Positions 1 through 6,759 of a DNA stretch of 42,481 nt are shown here, piece after piece; the stretch's first letter is position 1; the number at the start of each line of letters is the position of its first letter. The DNA lies in the NCBI GenBank assembly GCA_902470095.1, contig CABRFG010000005.1, forward strand, positions 1 to 42,481, read 5' to 3'. The position numbers and the translations under genes were made by a program. This DNA comes from an uncultured Collinsella sp. GTDB lineage: Bacteria > Actinomycetota > Coriobacteriia > Coriobacteriales > Coriobacteriaceae. The notes under the pieces are model-generated. The model saw only the letters and a program-made list of their open reading frames with translations. It was not told where the DNA came from and ran no database searches.

Positions 1-9
1 AGCAAGGTA

Positions 10-28
10 GCTAATTTGGGACGGGGCC
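10..28 (+). repeat. Short dispersed repeat with TTTGGGACGGGGCC core
   Basis: Nineteen bases here match 12309-12327 on the opposite strand at 18 of 19 positions. Both copies are intergenic, just beyond the 3' ends of genes. The function is unknown; it may be a remnant of a larger dispersed element. Confidence 0.5.
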
Positions 29-43
29 AAAAGACCACTTTTG

Positions 44-109
44 AGTTGCGGTGGAATAGTTCCTGTTTTACGACCCAAGGCCAAAAACAGGAACTATTCC
101 ACCGCAACT
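44..109. repeat. Perfect 26-bp inverted repeat beyond tadA/glycerate kinase
   Basis: Arms 44-69 and 84-109 are perfect reverse complements of 26 bases around a 14-base loop. The hairpin starts 24 bases beyond the stop codon of the fused TadA/glycerate kinase gene. It could stabilise or terminate that transcript, but in the gene's direction it has no clear run of T after the stem. It resembles the longer inverted repeats at 3576-3700, 30704-30814 and 31758-31894 in arm length but not in sequence. Confidence 0.7.
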
Positions 110-132
110 TATTGAGACTTGCCCGGAAAGAC

Positions 133-1908
133 TTAGATACGGGCGAGGTCGTAGGATCGGGCGGCGGCTTCACCGGCGCAGATGAGGTTGATTGTGGCTT
201 CCTGGGGGTCGAGCGCTTGGTCAAGGGGCATGGGTCTGCGACAGACCGGCAGAACTAAGTCGACACCCTGCCCATACGCCGCATCCAGGTTGTCGGCACG
301 ACCGCCCACGACGGCGACCACCGGCTTGCCATATCGCTTCGCACGACGGGCCACGCCCACCGGTGCCTTACCGGCGGCGGATTGCTCGTCCATATTACCC
401 TCGCCTGTAATGACCAGGTCGACATCGCGTACGCGCTCGTCAAACCCAATCAGATCGAGCACCGTCTCCACGCCCGAACGCAACTCGGCACCGAGCGCCA
501 GCAGCGCGGCACCCAGGCCGCCGGCAGCACCGGCACCGGGCACGCCGAGCACCGAACCAAATGTCCGTGCACCCTCGGGCACGCGCAACAACCCCTGAGC
601 CCGCACCCCGGTAATCGCCGCATCGAGCAGGCGGCCGTAACCGACCATCCAGCTGTCGTACTTGCCCAGGGCCTCGGCATCCCCCGTCGGCAGACCTTTC
701 TGTCCACCGAACACTGCCAGTGCACCGCGGCGCCCCACGAGCGGATTCTCGACATCGGAAAGCACCACAAGACGCGCGCCATTCAGTACCCGAAGCGCTG
801 GTGTCAAATCGATACTCGCCACATGTTCAAGGCCCGCGAGACCGGGGGCGATATTGCAGCCACACTCATCAACAAGGTGGGCACCCAGCGCCTGCAGCAT
901 GCCGGCGCCACCGTCGTTGGTGGCACTGCCGCCCAGACCAATATAGATAGTCTTTGCCCCCGCGCGGACCGCGCGAAGTATGAGCTCGCCCACGCCATAG
1001 GTCGAAGCCGCAAGCGCCGCCGATTTCGTGCAGGGTGAATACCCAATACCCGCCGCCTCGGCCATCTCAATTACAGCCGAGTCGTGCTCGTCGTCCACCA
1101 GCATCCGGGCAGACACGCGATAGTCCAAGGGGCCTGCAACCTCACAGGTCGAGAGCTCGCCACCGCGCGCGGCGATGGCATCGAGCGTTCCCTCGCCACC
1201 ATCTGCCAGCGGCAAAGCGCCCAGCTCGGCATCGGGCCACACACGGCGCACGCCTTCGGCAACGGCCTCCTCCGCCTGCGCACTCGACACGCTGCCCTTG
1301 AAGGAGTCGATCGCCAGCAGCACACGGCGGGGCCGCCGCCGCACGGGGCCAAAGTCGACCGTCTCGTCGGCGAGATCTCCAACACCCGCGAGCGCCTCGG
1401 CGTGAGCCGCATGCGCCTCAAGGTTCAAACCGCAACCGACGCCGTCGACACCGCGCAGGCCAGCAAAATAGCTGCTCAGCACTTCACGGCACTCGCCTGC
1501 CAGCACGCCGGCGGTCACATTAAACCGATGGTTCAGGCGCGAATCGGCATTGAGGTCGTACAGCGAACCCAGCGCGCCCGCCTTGGCATCGGTCGCGCCA
1601 TACGCGCAACGCCCCACGCGCGCGTTAACCATAAGCCCCGCGCACATACAGCAGGGCTCGAGCGTCACGTAAACCGTGCAATCGGAAAGGCGCCAGCGTC
1701 CAAGCGTCTGAGCGGCGGCACACAGGGCCAAAAATTCGGCATGCGCCGAAGGATCCTGGTCGAGTTCGCGGCGATTATGCGCCCTCGCGACAATCTCGCC
1801 CGCGCGTACCACCACGGCACCAATCGGTACCTCGCCCACCGCAGCAGCGGCGCGAGCCTCCGCCAGCGCCTCGCGCATGAACTTCTCGTCGATTTCGGTG
1901 ATCGTCAT
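133..1908 (-). CDS. tadA: Fused tRNA adenosine deaminase (TadA) - glycerate kinase
   Basis: The 591-aa product joins two enzymes. Roughly residues 1-155 are a TadA-type cytidine/adenosine deaminase domain with the zinc motifs HAE and PCCMCAG. TadA converts A34 to inosine in tRNA-Arg(ACG). After a linker of about 35 residues, roughly residues 190-590 form a full-length glycerate kinase of the GlxK/GckA type, beginning RRVLLAIDSFKGS and carrying LPLADGGEGT. That enzyme phosphorylates glycerate with ATP. The start is the ATG at 1908, preceded by GGGAAGG; an upstream in-frame ATG at 1959 lacks a ribosome site and would abut the divergent tRNA gene. Both domains keep their hallmark motifs, so this looks like a genuine fusion. 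A lost stop codon or sequencing error at the junction is the alternative. Confidence 0.88.
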   Translation of the reverse strand: MTITEIDEKFMREALAEARAAAAVGEVPIGAVVVRAGEIVARAHNRRELDQDPSAHAEFLALCAAAQTLGRWRLSDCTVYVTLEPCCMCAGLMVNARVGRCAYGATDAKAGALGSLYDLNADSRLNHRFNVTAGVLAGECREVLSSYFAGLRGVDGVGCGLNLEAHAAHAEALAGVGDLADETVDFGPVRRRPRRVLLAIDSFKGSVSSAQAEEAVAEGVRRVWPDAELGALPLADGGEGTLDAIAARGGELSTCEVAGPLDYRVSARMLVDDEHDSAVIEMAEAAGIGYSPCTKSAALAASTYGVGELILRAVRAGAKTIYIGLGGSATNDGGAGMLQALGAHLVDECGCNIAPGLAGLEHVASIDLTPALRVLNGARLVVLSDVENPLVGRRGALAVFGGQKGLPTGDAEALGKYDSWMVGYGRLLDAAITGVRAQGLLRVPEGARTFGSVLGVPGAGAAGGLGAALLALGAELRSGVETVLDLIGFDERVRDVDLVITGEGNMDEQSAAGKAPVGVARRAKRYGKPVVAVVGGRADNLDAAYGQGVDLVLPVCRRPMPLDQALDPQEATINLICAGEAAARSYDLARI

Positions 1909-1943
1909 CGTTCGCCTTCCCTGTTGCAAATTCAAAACGATGC

Positions 1944-1949
1944 TATCAT
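1944..1949 (+). promoter_or_regulatory. Extended -10 promoter of tRNA-Ser
   Basis: TGC followed by TATCAT forms an extended -10 element, placing transcription start near 1956, four bases before the mature tRNA. A CTGTTG at 1921-1926 lies 17 bases upstream as a weak -35. Confidence 0.45.
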
Positions 1950-1959
1950 TACGACTCAC

Positions 1960-2049
1960 GGAGAGATGGCAGAGCGGTTGAATGCGGCGGTCTTGAAAAC
2001 CGTTGAGCGCGAGAGCGTTCCGGGGGTTCGAATCCCCCTCTCTCCGCCA
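1960..2049 (+). tRNA. tRNA-Ser(UGA)
   Basis: The 7-bp acceptor stem pairs GGAGAGA (1960-1966) with TCTCTCC (2039-2045), followed by discriminator G and an encoded CCA. The anticodon TGA at 1994-1996 lies in the loop CTTGAAA closed by CGGT/ACCG. A long variable arm and the T arm GGGGG-TTCGAAT-CCCCC mark a class II serine tRNA. It reads UCA and other UCN codons. It is transcribed away from the TadA/kinase gene. Confidence 0.97.
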
Positions 2050-2052
2050 CTT

Positions 2053-2637
2053 CTAGTGATGCACCGGCGTCATGGTGCGCTCAAACAGCGCATCGACCAC
2101 GTCGGCTATCTCGGGTCGACGCTCGAGATCGTGACCCGACTCCCACCAATTTGTGAACAGTCGAATAATGCCACCGGCGATAAACTCCGATGTCGTCTCG
2201 AGCGAAACGGGCGCCAGGGCATCTTCGGCAAGCGAGCTCATCACACGCTCGCGGATGGAACGCGCAATGCGGTCGCAAATCATGCCGGTCAGCATGCCCG
2301 ACATGCTGCTGGCCAAAAGGTTATCCATGAGCTGCTCATGCGCCAGAATCATATTCATGGCATCGTCAAAGACCTCATGGCGAAGCGCCCGTACGTCATC
2401 AAGCGGCTCCGCGTCCGCTGCATCGGTCCGGTTTTGCGGCAAGCCCGTCATAAGCTCATCGATATAGAAGGCAAAGTAATCGTTTTTATCGCGAAAATGC
2501 TTATAGAACGTCGTGCGGCGAATCAGGGCACGGTCGCAAAGCATAGCAACCGTCAAATCCTCAAACCGATGCTCTTCCAAGAGCTCGGTAAAGGCATCGA
2601 ACAGGGCACGATAGGTTTTCTTGATGCGAAGGTCCAT
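2053..2637 (-). CDS. TetR/AcrR family transcriptional regulator
   Basis: This 194-aa protein has an N-terminal TetR helix-turn-helix at about residues 27-53 (LTVAMLCDRALIRRTTFYKHF), with the typical aromatic FYKHF end. The all-helical C-terminal half should bind a ligand or form the dimer; it gives no hint of the inducer. I chose the ATG at 2637, preceded by GAGG at 12 bases; the ATG at 2649 has its GAGG directly abutting and is less likely. The gene is divergent from lemA and ends three bases after tRNA-Ser. Its target is unknown; lemA or itself are the nearest candidates. Confidence 0.85.
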   Translation of the reverse strand: MDLRIKKTYRALFDAFTELLEEHRFEDLTVAMLCDRALIRRTTFYKHFRDKNDYFAFYIDELMTGLPQNRTDAADAEPLDDVRALRHEVFDDAMNMILAHEQLMDNLLASSMSGMLTGMICDRIARSIRERVMSSLAEDALAPVSLETTSEFIAGGIIRLFTNWWESGHDLERRPEIADVVDALFERTMTPVHH

Positions 2638-2781
2638 CCGTATCGCCATCCTCAAGGCGTAGACAGCATTCCTTAATTTGTCGCATATCTTACACCTGTA
2701 CCACCCGTTCCATATTGGTGCCTCCTTCCCGGTTGAAACATAACGCTTACCGGAAAGTTCGGCACCGCCAAAGGTTGCGGG

Positions 2782-2787
2782 TATACT
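2782..2787 (+). promoter_or_regulatory. Putative -10 box of lemA
   Basis: TATACT lies 61 bases before the lemA start codon. The matching -35 is poor (TTCGGC-like around 2758-2764), so the promoter may need an activator or simply be weak. Confidence 0.35.
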
Positions 2788-2848
2788 AGATGTGCTATAC
2801 CAACAACGGCCGGCGCAAGACGCCGCTGCCATTCGAAACGGAGACATC

Positions 2849-3400
2849 ATGCTTCCCGTCATCATCGGTATCGTTGTTCTCGTTGTGATTGCCTGTGCCA
2901 TCGCCGGCATCTACAACAACATGGTCACCAAGCGCAATCGCATCGATAACGCTTGGCAGAACATCGACACGCAGCTGCAGCGCCGCAACGACCTGATCCC
3001 TAACCTGGTCGAGACCGTCAAGGGCTACGCCAAGCACGAGCAGGACACGCTCGCCGCCGTAGTCAACGCACGCAACGCCGCCGTGAGCGCCACCACCCCC
3101 GAGGCCAAGATGGAAGCGGACAACGTGCTGACCGGTGCGCTGCGCCAGCTCTTTGCCGTCGCCGAGGCCTACCCCGACCTTAAGGCGAACACCAACTTTA
3201 CGCAGCTCCAGTCCACACTCGAGGACACCGAGAACAAGGTGAGCTACGCGCGCCAGAGCTACAACGACTGCGTGCTCAGCTACAACAACGCCATCCAGAC
3301 CTTCCCGGCTGTTATCTTTGCCGGCATCTTCCAGTTTAAGGAGCGCCAGGGCTTCGAGGCCGCCGAAGCTGCCCGCCAGGCACCGACCGTCAAGTTCTAG
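2849..3400 (+). CDS. lemA: LemA family membrane protein
   Basis: The 183-aa product opens with one strongly hydrophobic segment (residues 2-22) and then the LemA signature: RNRIDNAWQNID, RRNDLIPNLVETVKGY and the closing YNNAIQTFP...FAGIFQFKER. LemA proteins are anchored by the N-terminal helix with a helical-bundle domain, and their biochemical role is unsettled. The ATG at 2849 follows GGAG by about six bases; an in-frame upstream extension to 2792 overlaps the promoter and lacks a ribosome site. The gene stands alone, divergent from the TetR gene. Confidence 0.92.
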   Translation: MLPVIIGIVVLVVIACAIAGIYNNMVTKRNRIDNAWQNIDTQLQRRNDLIPNLVETVKGYAKHEQDTLAAVVNARNAAVSATTPEAKMEADNVLTGALRQLFAVAEAYPDLKANTNFTQLQSTLEDTENKVSYARQSYNDCVLSYNNAIQTFPAVIFAGIFQFKERQGFEAAEAARQAPTVKF

Positions 3401-3575
3401 GAACACAATCGAGTTTTCCGCCAGCATATTGGCCTATTGGGGTCCGGGGCATTCTCCTCGGGCCCTTTCTTTTCTCCAAATAAAATGCGCGGCAAAACAA
3501 AAAGCGCGGCCAAAAAGGCCCGCACCATCTTTAATTCAGCCAAGTAATCCCCCGTCGCGACAGCGCCGAGCCGCA

Positions 3576-3700
3576 GGGCAGAGAGCAAGCTCCCTACCAG
3601 CGCACTCCGCAGGACGCAAAAAGCCCTCGCCGCACGAAGTGCGCAGCGAGGGCTTCTTGCATGTCCGAGGACGCGCTGGTAGGGAGCTTGCTCTCTGCCC
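3576..3700. repeat. 125-bp nested palindrome with 28-bp perfect arms
   Basis: Arms 3576-3603 and 3673-3700 are perfect reverse complements. Further partial pairing continues inward to an inner stem AAGCCCTCGC/GCGAGGGCTT (3621-3630, 3646-3655), which itself encloses CGCAC-GAA-GTGCG. The element lies 30 bases beyond the ilvE stop codon. Outer arms this long go far beyond what termination needs. Confidence 0.85.
3617..3656 (-). terminator. Rho-independent terminator of ilvE
   Basis: Read on the minus strand, the 10-bp stem AAGCCCTCGC/GCGAGGGCTT is followed by TTTTTGCG. It is the inner hairpin of the larger palindrome at 3576-3700. Confidence 0.75.
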
Positions 3701-3730
3701 GGACGTGCTCGCCAAGAGCTGTAAGGCAGG

Positions 3731-4783
3731 TTACGCCACGGTGTAAACCCAGTTGTGCTTGTCCTCGACAGCACCAGACTGGATACCAGTCAGGGTCTCG
3801 CGGAGCTTCTTCATCACAGGGCCAATCTCGGTGTAGCCAGCCGGGAAGGTCACAGTCTCGTCGGCGCCGTAAACCTTGTTGTCGATCTCGCCAACCGGGG
3901 AGATGACGGCAGCGGTGCCGCACAGGCCGCACTCCACAAAGGTGCCGGCCTTGACCTCGGCCCACTCGACGGGACGCTGGTCGACGGTCATGCCCAGGTC
4001 CTGAGCAACCTGAACGAGCGAACGACGGGTGATAGAGGGCAGGATGGAGTCGGTGTGCGACTGCGGAACGACGAGCGTGCCGTCCTCCTTCACGAACAGG
4101 ACGTTGGCGCCGCCGGTCTCCTCGACATAGGTGCGGGACTCGGAGTCGAGATACAGGTTCTCGGCATAGCCCTCGCGATGGGCCTCCATCGTGGGCTTGA
4201 GGGACATGGCGTAGTTCAGGCCGGCCTTGATATTGCCGGTGCCGTGCGGTGCCGCGCGGTCATACTCGGAAACGCGCAGCTTGACGGGCTTGAGGCCACC
4301 CTTAAAGTACGGACCGACCGGGGTCACGAGAATGCGGAACGTGTACTCAGGAGCGGGAGCCACGCCGATCACGTCACCGGAGCCGATCATAAACGGACGC
4401 ACGTACAGGGTCGCGCCGGAACCGAAGGGCGGAACCCAGGCGGCGTTTGCAGAAACGACCTGCTTGACGGCCTCAACGAACTTGTCCTTGGGGAACGGGG
4501 GCATCTCGAGGCGCTGCGCAGAGTTATACATGCGCTCGGCGTTCATGTCGGGACGGAAGCAGACGATGCTGCCGTCCTCGGCGGTGTAGGCCTTCAGGCC
4601 CTCAAAGACCTCCTGGCAGTAATGGAAGATGCCGCCGCACTCGGAGACATGCAGGGTGTGGTCGGTGGTCAGGCCGCCTTCGTCCCACTCGCCGTCCTTC
4701 CAATGGGCCTCGTAGCTGTAATCGGTCTTCATGTAGCCAAAGCCGAGGCTACCCCAATCGATATCCTTCTTCTCGACAGTCAT
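3731..4783 (-). CDS. ilvE: Branched-chain amino acid aminotransferase (class IV PLP)
   Basis: IlvE interconverts leucine, isoleucine and valine with their 2-oxo acids using 2-oxoglutarate/glutamate. The 350-aa product shows the class IV fold-type signatures: QEVFEGLKAY (about 57-66), RPDMNAERM, and GTGNIKAGLNYA with the PLP-binding lysine near residue 186, then EETGGANVLFV and VECGLCGTAAVISPVG. Its length is standard. The ATG at 4783 has AAGGAG seven to eight bases upstream; the reading frame stays open to 4933 but without a ribosome site. No other ilv genes are adjacent, and I see no T-box or leader peptide in the about 150-base leader. Confidence 0.96.
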   Translation of the reverse strand: MTVEKKDIDWGSLGFGYMKTDYSYEAHWKDGEWDEGGLTTDHTLHVSECGGIFHYCQEVFEGLKAYTAEDGSIVCFRPDMNAERMYNSAQRLEMPPFPKDKFVEAVKQVVSANAAWVPPFGSGATLYVRPFMIGSGDVIGVAPAPEYTFRILVTPVGPYFKGGLKPVKLRVSEYDRAAPHGTGNIKAGLNYAMSLKPTMEAHREGYAENLYLDSESRTYVEETGGANVLFVKEDGTLVVPQSHTDSILPSITRRSLVQVAQDLGMTVDQRPVEWAEVKAGTFVECGLCGTAAVISPVGEIDNKVYGADETVTFPAGYTEIGPVMKKLRETLTGIQSGAVEDKHNWVYTVA

Positions 4784-4936
4784 ATGTCGCTCCTTACATA
4801 CACAGTTGCAAACTCGCGAACCCGCACGCAAGGACCGAGGCCGGCCGCGTCGCAACGTCGCACGCCCGGAGCGTAGAGCCGGACGGGACACGCGAACAGC
4901 ATCAAAGCCGATGGCACGTCGATTCGCATGCACGAG

Positions 4937-4942
4937 ATTGTA
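4937..4942 (-). promoter_or_regulatory. Putative ilvE promoter (-10)
   Basis: On the minus strand TACAAT is preceded at 16-17 bases by TTTATC/TTTTAT (4959-4965). This gives a leader of about 147 bases before ilvE. Confidence 0.45.
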
Positions 4943-5012
4943 CTCCCCGTACGCGTCTGATAAAACGCTTTTCTTTAACTAAGTAAAGTATTTTCATTTG
5001 ACCGAAGCTAAA

Positions 5013-5044
5013 GAGGCCCGCCACCGTAAGCGGTGACGGGCCTC
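5013..5044 (-). terminator. Terminator of the DedA gene
   Basis: A 13-bp stem GAGGCCCGTCACC/GGTGGCGGGCCTC (one mismatch) with a six-base loop lies beyond the DedA stop codon. On the minus strand it is followed by TTTAGC. The same stem can serve as a barrier in both directions. Confidence 0.75.
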
Positions 5045-5072
5045 AACTGTACGGTCTGCGCGCTGGCTCGGA

Positions 5073-5720
5073 CTAGGCGTTCTTTTTACCGAGCTTAGCC
5101 TTAACCAGACCGACCACGGTCGGGATAATCGACACGGCGACAATCCCGATGATCAGCAGCTCAAAGTGCTCCTGCACAAACGGAATGCCACCAAAGAAGT
5201 AACCCAGCAGCGTAAAGACCGTCGACCAGGTAATGCCACCCAGCACGTTAAAGACGACAAAGTTGCGCCAGTGCATGCCGCCCATACCGGCGATAAAAGG
5301 CACAAAGGTGCGGATGAACGGGAAGAAGCGACCGAGGAAGATGGCCAGATGGCCCCACTTATCGAGAAACGCCTCGGACTTCTCGATGCGCTCGGGCGTC
5401 ATGGCCTTTACCTTGCCCGAAGCGATGATCTTGCGGCCAAAGAAGTGGCCAATCATAAAGTTGCACTGATCGCCCAGGATGGCTGCGGCCCATGCGGTGG
5501 CCAGAAGCGCCACGATGTTAAAGCCGCCGTTGTGGGCAAAGAAGCCCGAGGCAAACAGCAGCGAGTCGCCGGGAAGGAACGGGAAGAACACCACGCCCGT
5601 CTCGATAAAGATGATTAGGAACACGCAGCCGTAGGCCATAAGCGGGCCGGCGGCGATCCAGCTAGCGATCGCGGTGCGCGGGTCCTTAAGCAGCTCGGCG
5701 ATAAAATTGATGAAACCCAT
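5073..5720 (-). CDS. DedA family membrane protein
   Basis: The 215-aa product has the DedA (SNARE-associated/VTT) pattern: a glycine-rich re-entrant segment with E-T-G-V-V-F-F-P-F-L-P-G-D-S, then GRFFPFIRTFVPFIAGMGGM, and several hydrophobic helices. The family is linked to flipping of lipid carriers and to membrane energetics. The ATG at 5720 follows GAGAGG by about ten bases; the frame extends to 5759 without a better site. It is divergent from cysE; a TATACT box on the minus strand (5767-5772) may be its -10. Confidence 0.92.
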   Translation of the reverse strand: MGFINFIAELLKDPRTAIASWIAAGPLMAYGCVFLIIFIETGVVFFPFLPGDSLLFASGFFAHNGGFNIVALLATAWAAAILGDQCNFMIGHFFGRKIIASGKVKAMTPERIEKSEAFLDKWGHLAIFLGRFFPFIRTFVPFIAGMGGMHWRNFVVFNVLGGITWSTVFTLLGYFFGGIPFVQEHFELLIIGIVAVSIIPTVVGLVKAKLGKKNA

Positions 5721-5886
5721 GAAGTAAAACCTCTCAGTTGTGGGCGCGGACACGTCCAAGTTGACCAGTATACGGTTGCGATGCGAGCACGGGCCAAACC
5801 CCTCAAAAGTCTTACTTCATTACCAGCAAGTTTGCATAACTGACACTTGTCGCCCAAAGCAAAGCAGGATTGCCCTTCCTAATCCC

Positions 5887-5903
5887 TAGCGAATCGCTAT
5901 ACT
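5887..5903 (+). promoter_or_regulatory. cysE promoter with overlapping palindrome
   Basis: TATACT (5898-5903) is a good -10 for cysE. It overlaps a perfect 13-bp palindrome TAGCG-AAT-CGCTA (5887-5899), a possible repressor site. Confidence 0.45.
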
Positions 5904-5944
5904 TTATTGAATCGCATTGCCATGGCGCTAAGGGAGGGCGGCCG

Positions 5945-6649
5945 GTGAGCTTTATCAATACCATTCGTGAGGACATCAAGACCGTCCAGGCGCAAGACCC
6001 CGCCGCGCAAAACGGTCTGGTCATCTTCCTTTCCTACCCTGGCCTGCACGCCAAGTGGAACCACGTGCCCGAGCACTGGCTGTGGGAGCACGGTCATCGC
6101 TCACTCGCCCGTGTGCTCTCGCAAATCACCCGCCACATCACCGGCGTCGAGATTCATCCCGCCGCGCAGATCGGCAAGCACTTCTTTATCGACCACGCCA
6201 TGGGCGTCGTTATTGGCGAGACTGCCATCGTGGGCGATAACTGTGTGCTCTACCAGGGCGTCACGCTCGGCGGCACCGGCAACGAGACCGGCAAGCGCCA
6301 CCCCACCCTGGGCAACAATGTCACGGTGGGCACGGGCGCCAAGGTGCTTGGCAACATCCACATTGGCAACAACGTCAAGATCGGCGGCAACTCGGTCGTC
6401 GTCAAGGACGTGCCCGACAACTGCACCGTCGTGGGCGTGCCCGGGCGCATCATCAAGCGCAACGGCTGCCGCGTGTTCGAGGAGAGCTTCGACGCCAAGC
6501 AGCACCGCGAGTATATGCCCGACGATGCCGCCGAGCAGAGCGCCCTCAACCGTCAGGGCATCACCGAAAACGCCCGTCGCGTCAAGGAACTCGAGCAAGA
6601 GGTGGCCGAGCTCAAAGCCCTCGTCGCCAAACTCGTGGACGAGCGCTAG
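5945..6649 (+). CDS. cysE: Serine O-acetyltransferase
   Basis: CysE makes O-acetylserine from serine and acetyl-CoA, the committed step of cysteine synthesis. The 234-aa product carries the family's FIDHAMGVVIGETA motif with its catalytic histidine, followed by left-handed beta-helix hexapeptide repeats (LYQGVTLGGTG..., GTGAKVLGNIHIGNNVKIGGNSVV) and VGVPGRII. A C-terminal coiled-coil-like tail (KELEQEVAELKALVAKL) is added. The start is a GTG at 5945 behind GGGAGG; no ATG start has a ribosome site. No cysK is adjacent. Confidence 0.95.
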   Translation: MSFINTIREDIKTVQAQDPAAQNGLVIFLSYPGLHAKWNHVPEHWLWEHGHRSLARVLSQITRHITGVEIHPAAQIGKHFFIDHAMGVVIGETAIVGDNCVLYQGVTLGGTGNETGKRHPTLGNNVTVGTGAKVLGNIHIGNNVKIGGNSVVVKDVPDNCTVVGVPGRIIKRNGCRVFEESFDAKQHREYMPDDAAEQSALNRQGITENARRVKELEQEVAELKALVAKLVDER

Positions 6650-6686
6650 AAGCGGACGGCCACCGACAACATTGACGCCAACACAA

Positions 6687-6721
6687 AAGGCGCGCCAGGG
6701 AATCCGCCCCCGGCGCGCCTT
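6687..6721. terminator. Bidirectional terminator between cysE and the exporter operon
   Basis: The perfect 10-bp stem AAGGCGCGCC/GGCGCGCCTT is flanked by ACAAA on one side and CTTTTCG on the other. It sits between the convergent cysE and ABC exporter genes. Confidence 0.8.
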
Positions 6722-6759
6722 CTTTTCGATGTGACATGCGGGGCTGCCCCTTTGTCACC

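Larger units (their letters stand above)
3401..3730. other. Intergenic region between convergent lemA and ilvE
   Basis: A weak terminator-like stem (GGGGC/GCCCT, about 3446-3465, followed by TTTCTTTT) may end lemA. The rest up to 3575 shows no gene. The 3576-3700 part is the large inverted repeat listed separately, which includes the ilvE terminator. Confidence 0.5.

Noticed and set aside
1084..2676. 530-codon plus-strand frame running through tRNA-Ser
   Set aside because: It is antisense to the TadA/kinase and TetR genes and reads through a tRNA, so it is not a real gene.
4784..4936. T-box or leader-peptide attenuator for ilvE
   Set aside because: No T-box consensus, no run of branched-chain codons in a short leader frame and no terminator before the gene.
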